Part shown: positions 16,255 through 24,497 of the stretch, in pieces
How positions within the stretch are numbered: the stretch's first letter is position 1
Layout: each line of letters begins with the position of its first letter
Assembly: GCF_014646995.1 (NCBI RefSeq)
Contig: NZ_BMOI01000001.1
Location: 147,008-211,007 of the forward strand
Direction of reading: 5' to 3'
DNA length: 64,000 nt
Origin: Curtobacterium luteum
GTDB lineage: Bacteria; Actinomycetota; Actinomycetes; Actinomycetales; Microbacteriaceae
Notes under the pieces: generated by a model
Database searches by the model: none
Told to the model about the DNA's origin: nothing
The model's input: only the letters and a program-made list of their open reading frames with translations
Program-made: the position numbers and the translations under genes

Positions 16255-16789
16255 ATGCCGATCAGCAGCGAACCCGAGCCCGTGGCCCAGGCTCCGTCGA
16301 CCGTGACCGTCACGAGCGGGCCCGAGGTGCTCGGCTGGCTGGAGTTCGGCGACGCCGCACGCCTGCTCGCCAAGGACGTGCTCTCGTCCGGGTTCGAGCC
16401 CGAGGTCGTCGTCGCCGTCGCCCGCGGCGGCCTCATCATCGCCGGTGCCGTGGCCTACGCGCTCGGCACCAAGGAGTGCGGCTCGATCAACGTCGAGTTC
16501 TACACCGACGTCGAGCAGCGCCTCGAGGAGCCGGTGATCCTGGCCCCCGCGCTCGACGCCCCGAGCCTCGCCGGCAAGAAGGTCCTCGTCGTGGACGACG
16601 TCTCCGACTCCGGCCGCACCCTGCGCCTCGTCGTCGACATCATCGCGAAACGCCGGCGCCGACGTCCGCAGCGCGTGCCTGTACTCCAAGCCCGGCACCG
16701 TCCTCGAACCCGACCACGTGTGGCGCCGGGTCGACGGGTGGATCACCTTCCCGTGGAGCGCCCTCGCCCCGGTGACGGCCGAGTCGTGA
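16255..16789 (+). pseudogene. Phosphoribosyltransferase with a one-base frameshift
   Basis: The ATG at 16255 (6 nt after TACCGT) opens a PRT domain: VVVAVARGGLIIAGAVAYAL and the PRPP motif KVLVVDDVSDSGRTLRLV, as in GPT/hypoxanthine-xanthine-type PRTs of COG2236. At 16648-16651 (AAAC) the frame shifts by +1. In the original frame the protein becomes arginine-rich nonsense. One frame over, the natural tail resumes (AGADVRSACLYSKPG, WITFPWSALAPV) and ends at TGA 16787-16789, overlapping the next start by GTGA. Removing one base restores a normal 177-residue protein. The sequence may hold a true mutation, a +1 slippage site or an assembly error. As it stands the PRT frame runs into the next gene to give a 416-residue fusion. 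Confidence 0.85.
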
Positions 16790-17505
16790 GCATCCACCTC
16801 GTCGGCGGGGGACTCCTCGCCGCGGCGGACGTCGCTGCGCCGTTCACCGCCGAGGCCACCGCGCGTGCCGCCGCCGTCGGCCGCACGACCCCTCGGATCG
16901 CCGTGCTCTCGGTCGCCCGGGCCGACGGGTCCTCGCCGTCGAGCACCGCGGACATCGCCGAGACCCTCGGCGGCGCACGCCTGGCCGAGACCGTCGTGAC
17001 CGAGGTCGCGGCCGGCGCGGCGTTCGACACCACCGTGCTGAGCGACGTCGACGCCCTCGTCGTCGCCGGCGGTGTGACGCCCGACTACCTCGACGCGATC
17101 GCACCGATCGTGGACCAGGTCCGGCTGCTCGTGAGCGACGGCCTGCCCTACCTCGGCTACTCGGCCGGTGCCGTCATCGCCGCGGACCGCGCACTCGTCG
17201 GCGGGTGGCGCATCGGCGGCGTCGAGATCTGCCCGGAGGAGGCCTCCGAGGGGCTCGACGAGGTCGAGCTGCGCGAGGGCCTCGGGCTCATCGACCTCAC
17301 GGTCGACGTGCACGCTGCTCAGGCCGGCACCCTCGCCCGCCTCATCGCGAGCGCGGAGGCCGAGTTCGTCGCGGCCGGGCTGGCGATCGACGAGGACACC
17401 ACGCTCGTCGTCGGCGAGGGCGCGCTCGAGGTCCGCGGGACCGGCAGCGTCTGGCGGGTGATCGCGGGCGAGGAGTCCGTGTCCGTCGCCACCATGGGCG
17501 CCTAG
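16786..17505 (+). CDS. Peptidase S51 / class-I glutamine-amidotransferase-like protein
   Basis: 239 residues. It starts GTG at 16786, overlapping the natural stop of the PRT by GTGA. The core resembles dipeptidase E/cyanophycinase (S51): [10 protein letters not shown] at the N-terminus, [16 protein letters not shown] with the glycine-rich turn, then the nucleophile elbow [17 protein letters not shown] later His ([16 protein letters not shown]) is the likely catalytic partner. Family members cleave Asp-X peptides, though many actinobacterial versions are uncharacterised. Because of the upstream frameshift this frame is continuous with the PRT N-terminus. Followed 5 nt later by ung. Confidence 0.8.
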   Translation: MSIHLVGGGLLAAADVAAPFTAEATARAAAVGRTTPRIAVLSVARADGSSPSSTADIAETLGGARLAETVVTEVAAGAAFDTTVLSDVDALVVAGGVTPDYLDAIAPIVDQVRLLVSDGLPYLGYSAGAVIAADRALVGGWRIGGVEICPEEASEGLDEVELREGLGLIDLTVDVHAAQAGTLARLIASAEAEFVAAGLAIDEDTTLVVGEGALEVRGTGSVWRVIAGEESVSVATMGA

Positions 17506-17510
17506 TCGTC

Positions 17511-18191
17511 GTGGAACCGAAGCCCCTCGCGGAGCTCGTCGACCCCGGGTGGGCCACCGCCCTGGCGCCCGTCGAGGACGACGTGCACCGGATGGGTGCC
17601 TGGCTGCGCGCCGAGGTCGCCGACGGTCGGCCGTACCTGCCCGCGGGCGCCGACGTGCTGCGGGCCTTCCGCGATCCGTTCGACGAGGTCCGCGTGCTCG
17701 TGCTCGGGCAGGACCCCTACCCGACGCCCGGGCACCCGATCGGCCTGTCCTTCGCGGTCGACCCCGGGGTCCGTCCCGTCCCGCGCAGCCTCGCGAACGT
17801 CTACACGGAGCTCCGTGCGGACCTCGGGGTCGAGCCGCCCGCTCACGGCGACCTCCGGGCGTGGTCGTCGCGCGGGGTGCTGCTCCTGAACCGCGTGCTG
17901 ACGGTCCGCGCGGGTGAGGCCGGCAGCCACCGCGGCAAGGGGTGGGAAGCCGTCACCGATCAGGCGGTCCGGGCGCTCGTCGCTCGGGGTCGGCCCCTCG
18001 TCGCTGTGCTCTGGGGTGCCCAGGCCGCGTCCGTGCGGCCGATCCTCGGGGACACGCCGGTCGTCGCGTCCGCCCATCCCTCGCCGCTCAGCGCGCGGCG
18101 CGGGTTCTTCGGCAGCCGGCCGTTCTCGCAGGTGAACGAGTTGCTCGTGGCGCAGGGCGCGGACCCGGTCGACTGGTCCCTACCGGCCTGA
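17511..18191 (+). CDS. ung: Uracil-DNA glycosylase (family 1)
   Basis: 226 residues. Removes uracil from DNA at the start of base excision repair. The water-activating motif [16 protein letters not shown] is at 66-81 with catalytic Asp68. [17 protein letters not shown] and the DNA-intercalating loop [19 protein letters not shown] near the C-terminus are complete. The GTG at 17511 lies 5 nt after the peptidase stop, so it is probably the last gene of this run. Length matches Ung. The gene ends directly against a repeat array. Confidence 0.96.
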   Translation: MEPKPLAELVDPGWATALAPVEDDVHRMGAWLRAEVADGRPYLPAGADVLRAFRDPFDEVRVLVLGQDPYPTPGHPIGLSFAVDPGVRPVPRSLANVYTELRADLGVEPPAHGDLRAWSSRGVLLLNRVLTVRAGEAGSHRGKGWEAVTDQAVRALVARGRPLVAVLWGAQAASVRPILGDTPVVASAHPSPLSARRGFFGSRPFSQVNELLVAQGADPVDWSLPA

Positions 18192-18415
18192 GACTCGCGG
18201 CGCCGGGCCCGAGTCTCGTGGCGCCGGGCTCGAGTCTCGCGGCGTCGGGCCCGAGTCTCGGGCTGAGCGACGGTTCTCGCGTCCCGGACCACGAGATCGG
18301 TCGCTCGTACCGAGTCTCGGGCTGAGCGACGGTTCTCGCGGCCCGGACCACGAGATCGGTCGCCAGGCGCGAGACTCGCGGCGCCGGGCCCGAGACTCGG
18401 GGCGCTCAACGCGAG
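18190..18415. repeat. Nested repeat array: 21-bp units and two 59-bp units
   Basis: Three 21-bp units (18190-18210, 18211-18231, 18232-18252) of the form GAG(A/T)CTCG(C/T)GGCG(C/T)CGGGC(C/T)C are followed by two 59-bp units (18253-18311, 18312-18370). The 59-bp units start with GAGTCTCGGG and contain GAGCGACGGTTCTCGCG and CCGGACCACGAGATCGGTCG. Another 21-bp unit identical to the first (18371-18391) and a partial unit (18392 on) close the array. It begins on the ung stop codon and fills nearly the whole gap before the GNAT gene. GAGTCTCG and CGAGACTC orientations alternate, so strong secondary structure is possible. Confidence 0.85.
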
Positions 18416-18471
18416 ACCCCACCGCGCGTCGTGCCCCGCCCACCCGGTGCGTCGCCCCGTAGGCTCGACCC

Positions 18472-19086
18472 GTGCTCGAGGAGGAATACCAGCGACGGCG
18501 GGTCCTGCCGCGACACCTGCGCGCGCCCGTCCCGCAGGAGGCGGCGTTCACGTACTCGATCCGCGCCGCCGAACCGCGGGACCTGCCCGACGTACGCGAG
18601 ATCCACACGCACTACGTCCGGAACTCCTCGGTGACCTTCGACCCGTCGGCATTCACGTTCGCCGCGTGGAAGCAGCGCTACGACGAGATCCGCCGGCGCG
18701 GCTTGCCGTTCCTCGTCGCCGAGAACCCCTCGGGGCAGGTGCTCGGGTACGCGCTCGTGGACCCGTGGAACCCGCGAGACCGGTCGAACCACACCGTCGA
18801 GGACAGCATCTACCTCGGTGCTGCCGCCGGCGGGAAGGGGCTCGGCCGCGCGCTGATGGAGGCCCTGATCGACGACTGTCGTGCGGCCGGCGTCCGGGAG
18901 GTCGTCGCGGTGATCGCCGATCGCCAGGCCGAGGCGTCGATCCGCCTGCACGAACGCCTCGGCTTCGAGGAGGTCGGCCGCATGGGCAAGGTCGGCTACA
19001 AGTACGACCGGTGGCTCGGTACGGTGACGATGCGGCTCCGCCTGCGCGGCCCGCGGCTCTTCGCACGAGGGCGCGCCTCGCGCTGA
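18472..19086 (+). CDS. GNAT family N-acetyltransferase (phosphinothricin/methionine-sulfone acetyltransferase-like)
   Basis: 204 residues. The GNAT fold starts at about 28 (YSIRAAEPRDLPDVREIHTHYV). Motif B-like VTFDPSAFTFAAWKQRYDEI, and the acetyl-CoA loop IYLGAAAGGKGLGRALMEAL with the Gly-rich turn, then ASIRLHERLGFEEVGRM, are typical of the Bar/Pat/YncA branch, which acetylates phosphinothricin, methionine sulfoximine or sulfone. A 25-residue basic N-terminal lead is unusual. The GTG at 18472 follows TAGGCT by 6 nt, giving a leaderless start. Substrate inferred from family only. Confidence 0.87.
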   Translation: MLEEEYQRRRVLPRHLRAPVPQEAAFTYSIRAAEPRDLPDVREIHTHYVRNSSVTFDPSAFTFAAWKQRYDEIRRRGLPFLVAENPSGQVLGYALVDPWNPRDRSNHTVEDSIYLGAAAGGKGLGRALMEALIDDCRAAGVREVVAVIADRQAEASIRLHERLGFEEVGRMGKVGYKYDRWLGTVTMRLRLRGPRLFARGRASR

Positions 19087-19391
19087 TCCCTCGTCGGGTC
19101 GCGGAGGTCGTCGCCGCGCGACGGCGCCGACGACACGTCCTGCGACCGACATGTCCCTCGCGCGGCAGGTCGTGCGACCGACGCCCCACTCGCGCGCCAG
19201 ATCGCGCGACCACCGGACACCACGCACGCACGTCACGGCCGGGAGGCCCGTGGCGGGCCGGCACCGCGCCTCCCGTCCGGGGTGGGGTCACCACGCGCTG
19301 ACGCGCCCCGGCCTGGTCGCGGACCGTGTCGCCGGTGGCGCCGAGGGACGGCACGTCGTGCGACCACCGGTGACCGGCCCCGGTCGCGACC
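19087..19391. other. Non-coding gap with 32-bp imperfect repeats
   Basis: 305 bp between the GNAT and the convergent gluconate regulator, without a credible gene. It contains about three imperfect 32-bp repeats (roughly 19131-19215) marked by TGCGACCGAC at 19141 and 19173 and a diverged copy at 19205, interleaved with CTCGCGCGGCAG / CTCGCGCGCCAG at 19157 and 19189. A full GGCCGGGAGGC element follows at 19237-19280. Confidence 0.6.
19237..19280. repeat. GGCCGGGAGGC inverted element, copy B
   Basis: GGCCGGGAGGC (19237-19247), a GGCGGGCC core, then GCCTCCCGTCCGG (19268-19280), the same architecture and length (44 bp) as copy A at 3674-3717. It lies between convergent genes. Confidence 0.7.
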
Positions 19392-20132
19392 TCAGCCTGC
19401 CGGCGCCTCCGCGATGAACTCGTCGCGTGTCACCCGCACGAGCTCGGCGGCCGCCGCCGCCGCGGCGTCCCCGTCCCCGCGGACCAGCGCCCGTGCGACC
19501 GCGTCGTGCCGTGCCGCGGCGTCCCGGGTCCACCGCGTGATCGTGTCACGCGACTCCGAGGTCCGGGTCCGGAGGAGCGCCTCGACCGTGCCCGCGAAGT
19601 GGGTGAACACGGCGTTGCCGGAGGCCTCGAGCAGGGCCCGGTGGAAGCGCACGTCGGCCTCGAGGTAGGCGCGGCTGTCGTCACGGTCGCACGCGGCGAG
19701 CATGTCCTCCGCTGCTGCCGTGACGGCCTCGGCACCGGCGGTCGACACCGCGCGGGCGGCGAGCGACGCTGCGACGGGCTCGACCCCGAGCCGGAGCTCG
19801 AGGAGTTCCCGCTGCTGCACGAAGTACGCGGGGGACGCCCCACGCCACCGGATGACCGTCGGCGCGAGCAGCTCCCACGACCCGATGCCGAGGACCTGCG
19901 TGCCGACCCGTTGCCGGGGCTCGACGAGGCCGAGCGACTGGAGGACCCGGAGCGCCTCGCGGACGACCGAGCGCGAGACGGCGAACTCCTCCGCGACGAG
20001 CTCGGGCCGGATCACCGTCCCCTGGGCGAGGTCCCCGTCGACGATGCGCTGCCCGAGCGTGTCGAGCACCTGGGCGTGCAGTCCGCGGGCGGTCGACATC
20101 GTTCCTCCGTGCAGTCCGCGGCCGGTCGACAT
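19392..20132 (-). CDS. GntR/FadR-family regulator of gluconate use
   Basis: 246 residues. The winged HTH (about 15-80) has EEFAVSRSVVREALRVLQSLGLVEPRQRVGTQVL. The FCD ligand domain (about 105-235) carries LELRLGVEPVAASLAAR, DVRFHRALLEASGN and the C-terminal RHDAVARALVRGD, whose Asp/His residues usually bind a metal near the ligand. It is divergent from gntP-gntK, and the operator palindrome at 20236-20249 lies between them, so it is very probably the gluconate repressor. A 33-bp in-frame duplication at the 5' end creates two ATG codons (20132 and 20099), each with GGAGGAACG upstream; either may initiate. The shorter product is 235 residues. Confidence 0.9.
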   Translation of the reverse strand: MSTGRGLHGGTMSTARGLHAQVLDTLGQRIVDGDLAQGTVIRPELVAEEFAVSRSVVREALRVLQSLGLVEPRQRVGTQVLGIGSWELLAPTVIRWRGASPAYFVQQRELLELRLGVEPVAASLAARAVSTAGAEAVTAAAEDMLAACDRDDSRAYLEADVRFHRALLEASGNAVFTHFAGTVEALLRTRTSESRDTITRWTRDAAARHDAVARALVRGDGDAAAAAAAELVRVTRDEFIAEAPAG

Positions 20133-20141
20133 CGTTCCTCC
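20076..20141 (-). repeat. 33-bp tandem duplication carrying RBS and start codon
   Basis: 20076-20108 and 20109-20141 differ at one base. Each holds GGAGG, a 4-nt spacer and ATG on the minus strand. The period is 11 codons, so both starts are in frame with the regulator. A third partial copy (GTGCAGTACG) follows at 20142. Confidence 0.85.
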
Positions 20142-20230
20142 GTGCAGTACGCGTCACGCGGGGTCGTGACGTCTGGTCCATCGAAGCGGCAGACTGCGCC
20201 GGAGGGCGGGTGCCGCGCTGCGGATCATCG

Positions 20231-20258
20231 TATAGTCTGATTAATCAGATTATTCTGA
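20231..20258. promoter_or_regulatory. gnt operator overlapping a -10 box
   Basis: TATAGT (20231-20236) is a good -10 for gntP. It merges into the perfect palindrome TCTGATTAATCAGA (20236-20249), and a second overlapping inverted repeat TCAGA-TTAT-TCTGA spans 20245-20258. The AT-rich island is conspicuous in this DNA. Bound regulator would cover the -10 and transcription start, so repression relieved by gluconate (or its phosphate) is the likely mode. Confidence 0.75.
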
Positions 20259-20333
20259 AGCGCGTCGACGCGCGCTCGGATCAGGACACGAAGCGACGGA
20301 GTCCCGCGGATGCGACTCCAGGAAGGGGCGCAG

Positions 20334-21863
20334 ATGCCTCACGCGCTCACGGCGGCCACCGCCCACACGACCGTCCTCGCAGCAGAGGGGGGTGCAGCGC
20401 CGACCGTCGACCCGTCCGGGCCGGTCGTGCAACTGATCGTCGCCGCGCTGATCGGCATCGTCGTCATCATCGCCTTGATCACGTGGCTCAAGGTCCACCC
20501 GTTCATCGCGCTGACGATCGGCGCGCTCGGTGTCGGCATCGGTGCCGGCCTCGCACCGGACAAGGCCGTCACGAGCTTCGGCAACGGGTTCGGCGCCACG
20601 ATGACGAGCGTCGGCATCCTCGTCGGTCTCGGGTCGATGTTCGGCAAGCTGCTCGTCGACTCGGGGGCGGCCGACCGCGTCGTCGACACCCTCGTCCGCC
20701 GCTCGTCGAAGGCCGCGCTGCCGTGGACGATGGCGCTGATCGGAGCGCTCATCGGGTTGCCGATGTTCTTCGAGGTCGGCCTCGTCCTCCTCATCCCGAT
20801 CATCGTCCTCGTGGCGAAGCGGAGCGACGTCCCGATCATGAAGATCGCGGTGCCGGCGCTCGTCGGTCTCTCCACCATGCACGCGTTCGTCCCGCCGCAC
20901 CCCGGCCCGCTCGTCGCGATCTCGACGGTGGGCGCGAACCTCGGTACGACCCTCGCCTTCGGCATCGTCCTCGCGATCCCCGTGATCGTGCTCGCCGGTC
21001 CGGTCTTCGCGCGATTCGCCGCGCGCTGGGTCGACATCCCGGCTCCCGACCTGTTCGGCTCGCGCGGACCGGCCGGCGGTCACGACGACCCCGCCTCGGC
21101 CGGACGGGAGGCGCGGCGCGGCCCCGCCACGCAGGACACCGCGTCCCTGCCCCACGGCAAGAGCGACTTCACGCGCGTCATCAGCGAACCGCGCAGCCCG
21201 TCGTTCACCACCGCGCTCGTCGGCATCCTGCTGCCGGTCGTCCTCATGCTCGCGCAGGCGATCCGCGAGGCCGTCGCGCCCGACGCCGCCGGGTCGTGGG
21301 TCAGCGTGCTCGACTTCCTCGGGACGCCGATGATCGCCATCGGCATCGCCGCCGTCTTCGCGATGGTGTTCTTCGCGATCGGTGGCGGCATGGACCGGAC
21401 GGCCGTGTCGCGATCGCTCGAGAGCGCCCTCCCGCCGGTCGCCGGCGTGCTGCTCATCGTCGGCGCCGGCGGCGGGTTCAAGCAGGTGCTCATCGACACC
21501 GGGATCGGCGGGGTGATCGCCGACGCCGTGAAGGACTCCGGGATCTCGGTGCTGCTCGTCGCCTGGGTGGTGTCGGCACTCGTCCGGGTCGCCACCGGGT
21601 CGGCGACCGTCGCCACGGTCACCGCCGCCGGGATCATGGCGCCCATCGCGCACGACCTGTCGCAGCCGATGACCTCGCTGCTCGTGCTGGCGATCGGTGC
21701 CGGCTCGGTCTTCCTCTCGCACGTGAACGACGCCGGGTTCTGGCTCGTGAAGGGCTACCTCGGCACGACCGTGGGACAGACGTTCAAGACCTGGACGGTG
21801 CTCGAGTGCCTCATCTCGGTGTTCGGCCTGCTCGGGGTCCTGCTCGCGGGGGTGTTCCTGTGA
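20334..21863 (+). CDS. Gluconate:H+ symporter, GntP family
   Basis: 509 residues, polytopic with about 12-14 hydrophobic segments. GntP signatures: FGNGFGATMTSVGILVGLGS (note the re-entrant Gly-rich loop), LGSMFGKLLVDSGAADRV, LPMFFEVGLVLLIPI, TMHAFVPPHPGPLV and, in the second half, ATGSATVATVTAAGIMAP and SVFLSHVNDAGFWLVKGYL. A longer cytosolic linker near residues 245-280 replaces the short loop of E. coli GntP, making the protein longer than the usual 440-450. The ATG at 20334 is preferred over 20310 because GGAAGGGG precedes it. Imports gluconate for the overlapping kinase gene. Confidence 0.92.
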   Translation: MPHALTAATAHTTVLAAEGGAAPTVDPSGPVVQLIVAALIGIVVIIALITWLKVHPFIALTIGALGVGIGAGLAPDKAVTSFGNGFGATMTSVGILVGLGSMFGKLLVDSGAADRVVDTLVRRSSKAALPWTMALIGALIGLPMFFEVGLVLLIPIIVLVAKRSDVPIMKIAVPALVGLSTMHAFVPPHPGPLVAISTVGANLGTTLAFGIVLAIPVIVLAGPVFARFAARWVDIPAPDLFGSRGPAGGHDDPASAGREARRGPATQDTASLPHGKSDFTRVISEPRSPSFTTALVGILLPVVLMLAQAIREAVAPDAAGSWVSVLDFLGTPMIAIGIAAVFAMVFFAIGGGMDRTAVSRSLESALPPVAGVLLIVGAGGGFKQVLIDTGIGGVIADAVKDSGISVLLVAWVVSALVRVATGSATVATVTAAGIMAPIAHDLSQPMTSLLVLAIGAGSVFLSHVNDAGFWLVKGYLGTTVGQTFKTWTVLECLISVFGLLGVLLAGVFL

Positions 21864-22393
21864 CCGGGGCCGGCTCCGAGGGTGTGCTCGACGCCCGCGT
21901 GTTGGTCGTCATGGGCGTCTCGGGCTCCGGGAAGTCCACCGTCGCCGCGACCGTGGCGGAGCGGCTCGGGTGGGACTTCGCCGAGGGCGACGCGATGCAC
22001 CCGCAGGCGAACGTCGACAAGATGCACGCGGGGACACCGCTCACCGACGAGGACCGCTGGCCGTGGCTCGAGGTCGTCGGCGGCTGGGTCCGGGAGCACC
22101 TCGGGTCCGGGACGCCCGGCGTCGTGACCTGCTCGGCGCTGAAGCGCTCCTACCGAGACGTGCTCCGCGCGCCGGGTGTGGTGTTCGTGCACGTCGCGGG
22201 GAGCGCGGACCTGATCGGCGGCCGGATGGCGCAGCGGACCGGGCACTTCATGCCGACGTCCCTCCTCGCCTCGCAGCTCGCGACGCTGGAGGTCCCCGGC
22301 CCGGACGAGGCGCACATCACCGTGGCGGCGGACCGCACCCCGGACGAGGAGGCCGACGAGGTGGTCGAGCGGCTCGGGCTCGCGGTGCGCTGA
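21860..22393 (+). CDS. gntK: Gluconokinase (thermoresistant type)
   Basis: 177 residues. Phosphorylates gluconate to 6-phosphogluconate with ATP, feeding the pentose phosphate pathway. The Walker A motif is GVSGSGKST (19-27). AEGDAMHPQANVDKMHAGTPLTD is the family gluconate-binding region, then DRWPWLE, VVTCSALKRSYRDVLR and a C-terminal helix. The GTG overlaps the gntP stop (GTGA), so translation is coupled. Followed after 18 nt by a strong terminator. Confidence 0.96.
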   Translation: MTGAGSEGVLDARVLVVMGVSGSGKSTVAATVAERLGWDFAEGDAMHPQANVDKMHAGTPLTDEDRWPWLEVVGGWVREHLGSGTPGVVTCSALKRSYRDVLRAPGVVFVHVAGSADLIGGRMAQRTGHFMPTSLLASQLATLEVPGPDEAHITVAADRTPDEEADEVVERLGLAVR

Positions 22394-22411
22394 CTCCCCG
22401 GTGCGCCGATC

Positions 22412-22452
22412 CCACGGCACGCCCCTCCGGATCAGGGAGGGGCGCGCCGTGG
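22412..22452. terminator. Bidirectional terminator between gntK and the GH43 gene
   Basis: CCACGGCACGCCCCTCC (22412-22428) pairs with 22436-22452 with a single A/C mismatch and a 7-nt loop. It lies 18 nt past the gntK stop and 8 nt past the stop of the convergent GH43 gene, so it serves both. Confidence 0.85.
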
Positions 22453-22460
22453 TCGGGTGT

Positions 22461-24497
22461 TCAGGCCTTCGAGACCATGACCCAGCTCACCTGGATGCCG
22501 TACTTCGTCGCGGGTGAGATCCGGAGGTCGACGATGCCGTCCTTGCCGACGCGCGTGGTCGACGTCAGGGTGCGGAAGGTGCCGTCGATCGGCTGGTGGG
22601 TCGCGACGGAGGTCCCGTTGACGTGCACGGCCGCAGCACGACCCGGAGCGCTCTTCGTCCACGGGTCCCAGAACCCCACGTCGACCCGGTAGCGCCCCTT
22701 CCCGAGGCCACCGAGGGCGTACTCGAGGTCGGTCGCGTCAGCCTGCCAGCGCACGGTGCTCGTGATCGAACCGCCCGACGTGCCGCTGGTCCCGCCCGTG
22801 GTGCCGAAGTACCCCCAGTGCGTCCCGTGCGACGGATCGGCGCCGAAACGCTGGTCGGCCACCGAGTTGCGCAGCCGGTCGCCGCGACGCTGCAGGAACG
22901 CGAGGTCGGCGGTGTGGTCCGCCGTTGCCTGGCCACCCGCGTCGATGAAGTACACCAGGCGCTTCGGCAGCACCGTCACCAGCCGCGTGAACGTCCGTCC
23001 GTCGTCGAGCGTGCCGGTCACGGTCTGCTCGCCGGCGGTCCGGAGCGGCGCGGTCGTCCAGGTGACGCGGTGGGTCGTGCCGGTGGCGCCCTCTCGGACG
23101 CTGACCCGCTTCGGGAGCGCGCCGGTGTCGCCGAGCGAGACCTGACCGGGCACGGTGGTCGTGACCGTCCAGGGGGAGTAGGGGTGCAGGTCGGTGAGGC
23201 TCCAGGTGCCGGTGTCGCACGAGAACGACATCGAGCCGCCCTCGCCGAAGGTCACGGGCAACCACACGGACGGAGCGGTGCGGAGGTCCTCGGCGTTGTT
23301 CCACCGGTCTCCGAGGTACACGACGCGACCGTCGCCGAGGTTCAGCAGGGACGTGCTCTGCGAGTCGCAGGTGGTGCCCGCATCGGTTCCGGTGGCCGGG
23401 TTGCCGTGCGCGGTCCACGTCCCGAGGATGTTCGTCGCGGTGGCGTAGGCGGCGGCGTTCGGTGCCCATCCGGTCGCGCCGGACGTCACGAGGTAGTACG
23501 TACCGCCGACCTTGGTGATGGCGGGCGCTTCGCGCTGCCCGCCGATCCACGGCTGCGGGCGACGGAAGTCGACGCCCTCGACCGCTTCCGCGGGGTCCGT
23601 GGACAGGCCGGTGTAGTCGTCGTCGAGCTTCGAGATGTACAGCGTCAGGTTCTCCTCGCTCGCGTACACGATGTAGGCGGTGCCGTCATCGTCGACGAAG
23701 AGGTTCATGTCCCGCGCCATGCCCGGGGAGTCCGGCTGGTGGTTCGTCGGGTCGTCGGCGGCCACGTGGTCGAGGCGGTACGAGTCGACGTACCGGAACG
23801 GCCCCGTCGGGGAGTCGGAGACGGCCACGCCCGCCTGTGCCTTCGCGTACTGCGCGTCCGAGGTCGCGGTGGGGCCGTCGGCGTGGACCCACATGACCCA
23901 CTGTCCGGTCCGTGCGTTGTGGATCACCTTCGGTCGTTCGAGGATCGCACCCGGACGGGTCGAGCTCGGAGCCGTGACCCCGAGGTCGCGGTACACGGCG
24001 TCCCGCTGGGTCTGGTCGTAGCCGCCGTACAGCGCCGAGAAGTACGGGGCGTCGAAGTCCGAACGGCTCGTCATGGTGCGGAGCGCCAGCCCGTCGTCCT
24101 TCCAGTCGTACAGGTCGTACGACGAGTACACGTGCACGCCGCGGGTGTCGCTGTAGCCGTTGACCCGGTCCTCGCCGTACCAGTAGTAGATCGTCCTCCC
24201 GGACGCGTCCTCGGCGGTGACGACCTGGCCGCCGTGCCCCCGGATCGGCTGCCCCTGGTCGTCGAGCCACGGCTCGCCCGGGTGGAACGCACCGTCCGTG
24301 GAGCGCACCGGCGACGTCGATGCCGCTGGTGCGGTCGACCTCGACGCCGCTTGGGCCGCTGTGGCCGGCGCGGCCGTCAGACCGGCGACGCCGAGTGCTG
24401 CCGTCACGGCCACGCCGACCGCGGCGAGTGCCGCTCGCGTCGTCAGTCCTCGCTTGGTGGTGCCCGTCGAACCGGGCCTGGTGTTGCGAATCCCCAT
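22461..24497 (-). CDS. Secreted GH43 glycoside hydrolase (galactan 1,3-beta-galactosidase-like)
   Basis: 678 residues. The signal peptide has a twin-arginine-poor basic start and a hydrophobic AALAAVGVAVTAALGVAGL run, with cleavage after ATAAQA. The five-blade GH43 domain (about 65-400) begins PIRGHGGQVVTAED then IYYWYGEDR, a pattern seen in subfamily 24 (exo-beta-1,3-galactanase type). Acidic residues follow in ILERPKVIHN, MARDMNLFVDDDGTAYIVYAS and QREAPAITKVGGTYYLVTS. The C-terminal third has an Ig-like domain (LRTAGEQTVTGTLDDGRTF) and a carbohydrate-binding-like beta domain (YRVDVGFWDPW). ATG 24497 with AGGAGG upstream. Probable target: plant arabinogalactan side chains; specificity inferred. 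Confidence 0.85.
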   Translation of the reverse strand: MGIRNTRPGSTGTTKRGLTTRAALAAVGVAVTAALGVAGLTAAPATAAQAASRSTAPAASTSPVRSTDGAFHPGEPWLDDQGQPIRGHGGQVVTAEDASGRTIYYWYGEDRVNGYSDTRGVHVYSSYDLYDWKDDGLALRTMTSRSDFDAPYFSALYGGYDQTQRDAVYRDLGVTAPSSTRPGAILERPKVIHNARTGQWVMWVHADGPTATSDAQYAKAQAGVAVSDSPTGPFRYVDSYRLDHVAADDPTNHQPDSPGMARDMNLFVDDDGTAYIVYASEENLTLYISKLDDDYTGLSTDPAEAVEGVDFRRPQPWIGGQREAPAITKVGGTYYLVTSGATGWAPNAAAYATATNILGTWTAHGNPATGTDAGTTCDSQSTSLLNLGDGRVVYLGDRWNNAEDLRTAPSVWLPVTFGEGGSMSFSCDTGTWSLTDLHPYSPWTVTTTVPGQVSLGDTGALPKRVSVREGATGTTHRVTWTTAPLRTAGEQTVTGTLDDGRTFTRLVTVLPKRLVYFIDAGGQATADHTADLAFLQRRGDRLRNSVADQRFGADPSHGTHWGYFGTTGGTSGTSGGSITSTVRWQADATDLEYALGGLGKGRYRVDVGFWDPWTKSAPGRAAAVHVNGTSVATHQPIDGTFRTLTSTTRVGKDGIVDLRISPATKYGIQVSWVMVSKA

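Noticed and set aside
16255..17505. One fused 416-residue phosphoribosyltransferase-peptidase protein
   Set aside because: The junction is Arg-rich nonsense and a normal PRT tail plus GTGA overlap exists one frame over, so a one-base shift is the better reading.
18190..18415. CRISPR array
   Set aside because: Units are contiguous with no unique spacers and no cas genes are present.
18472..19086. Dedicated phosphinothricin resistance gene
   Set aside because: The GNAT branch fits, but no biosynthetic or resistance context supports a specific substrate.
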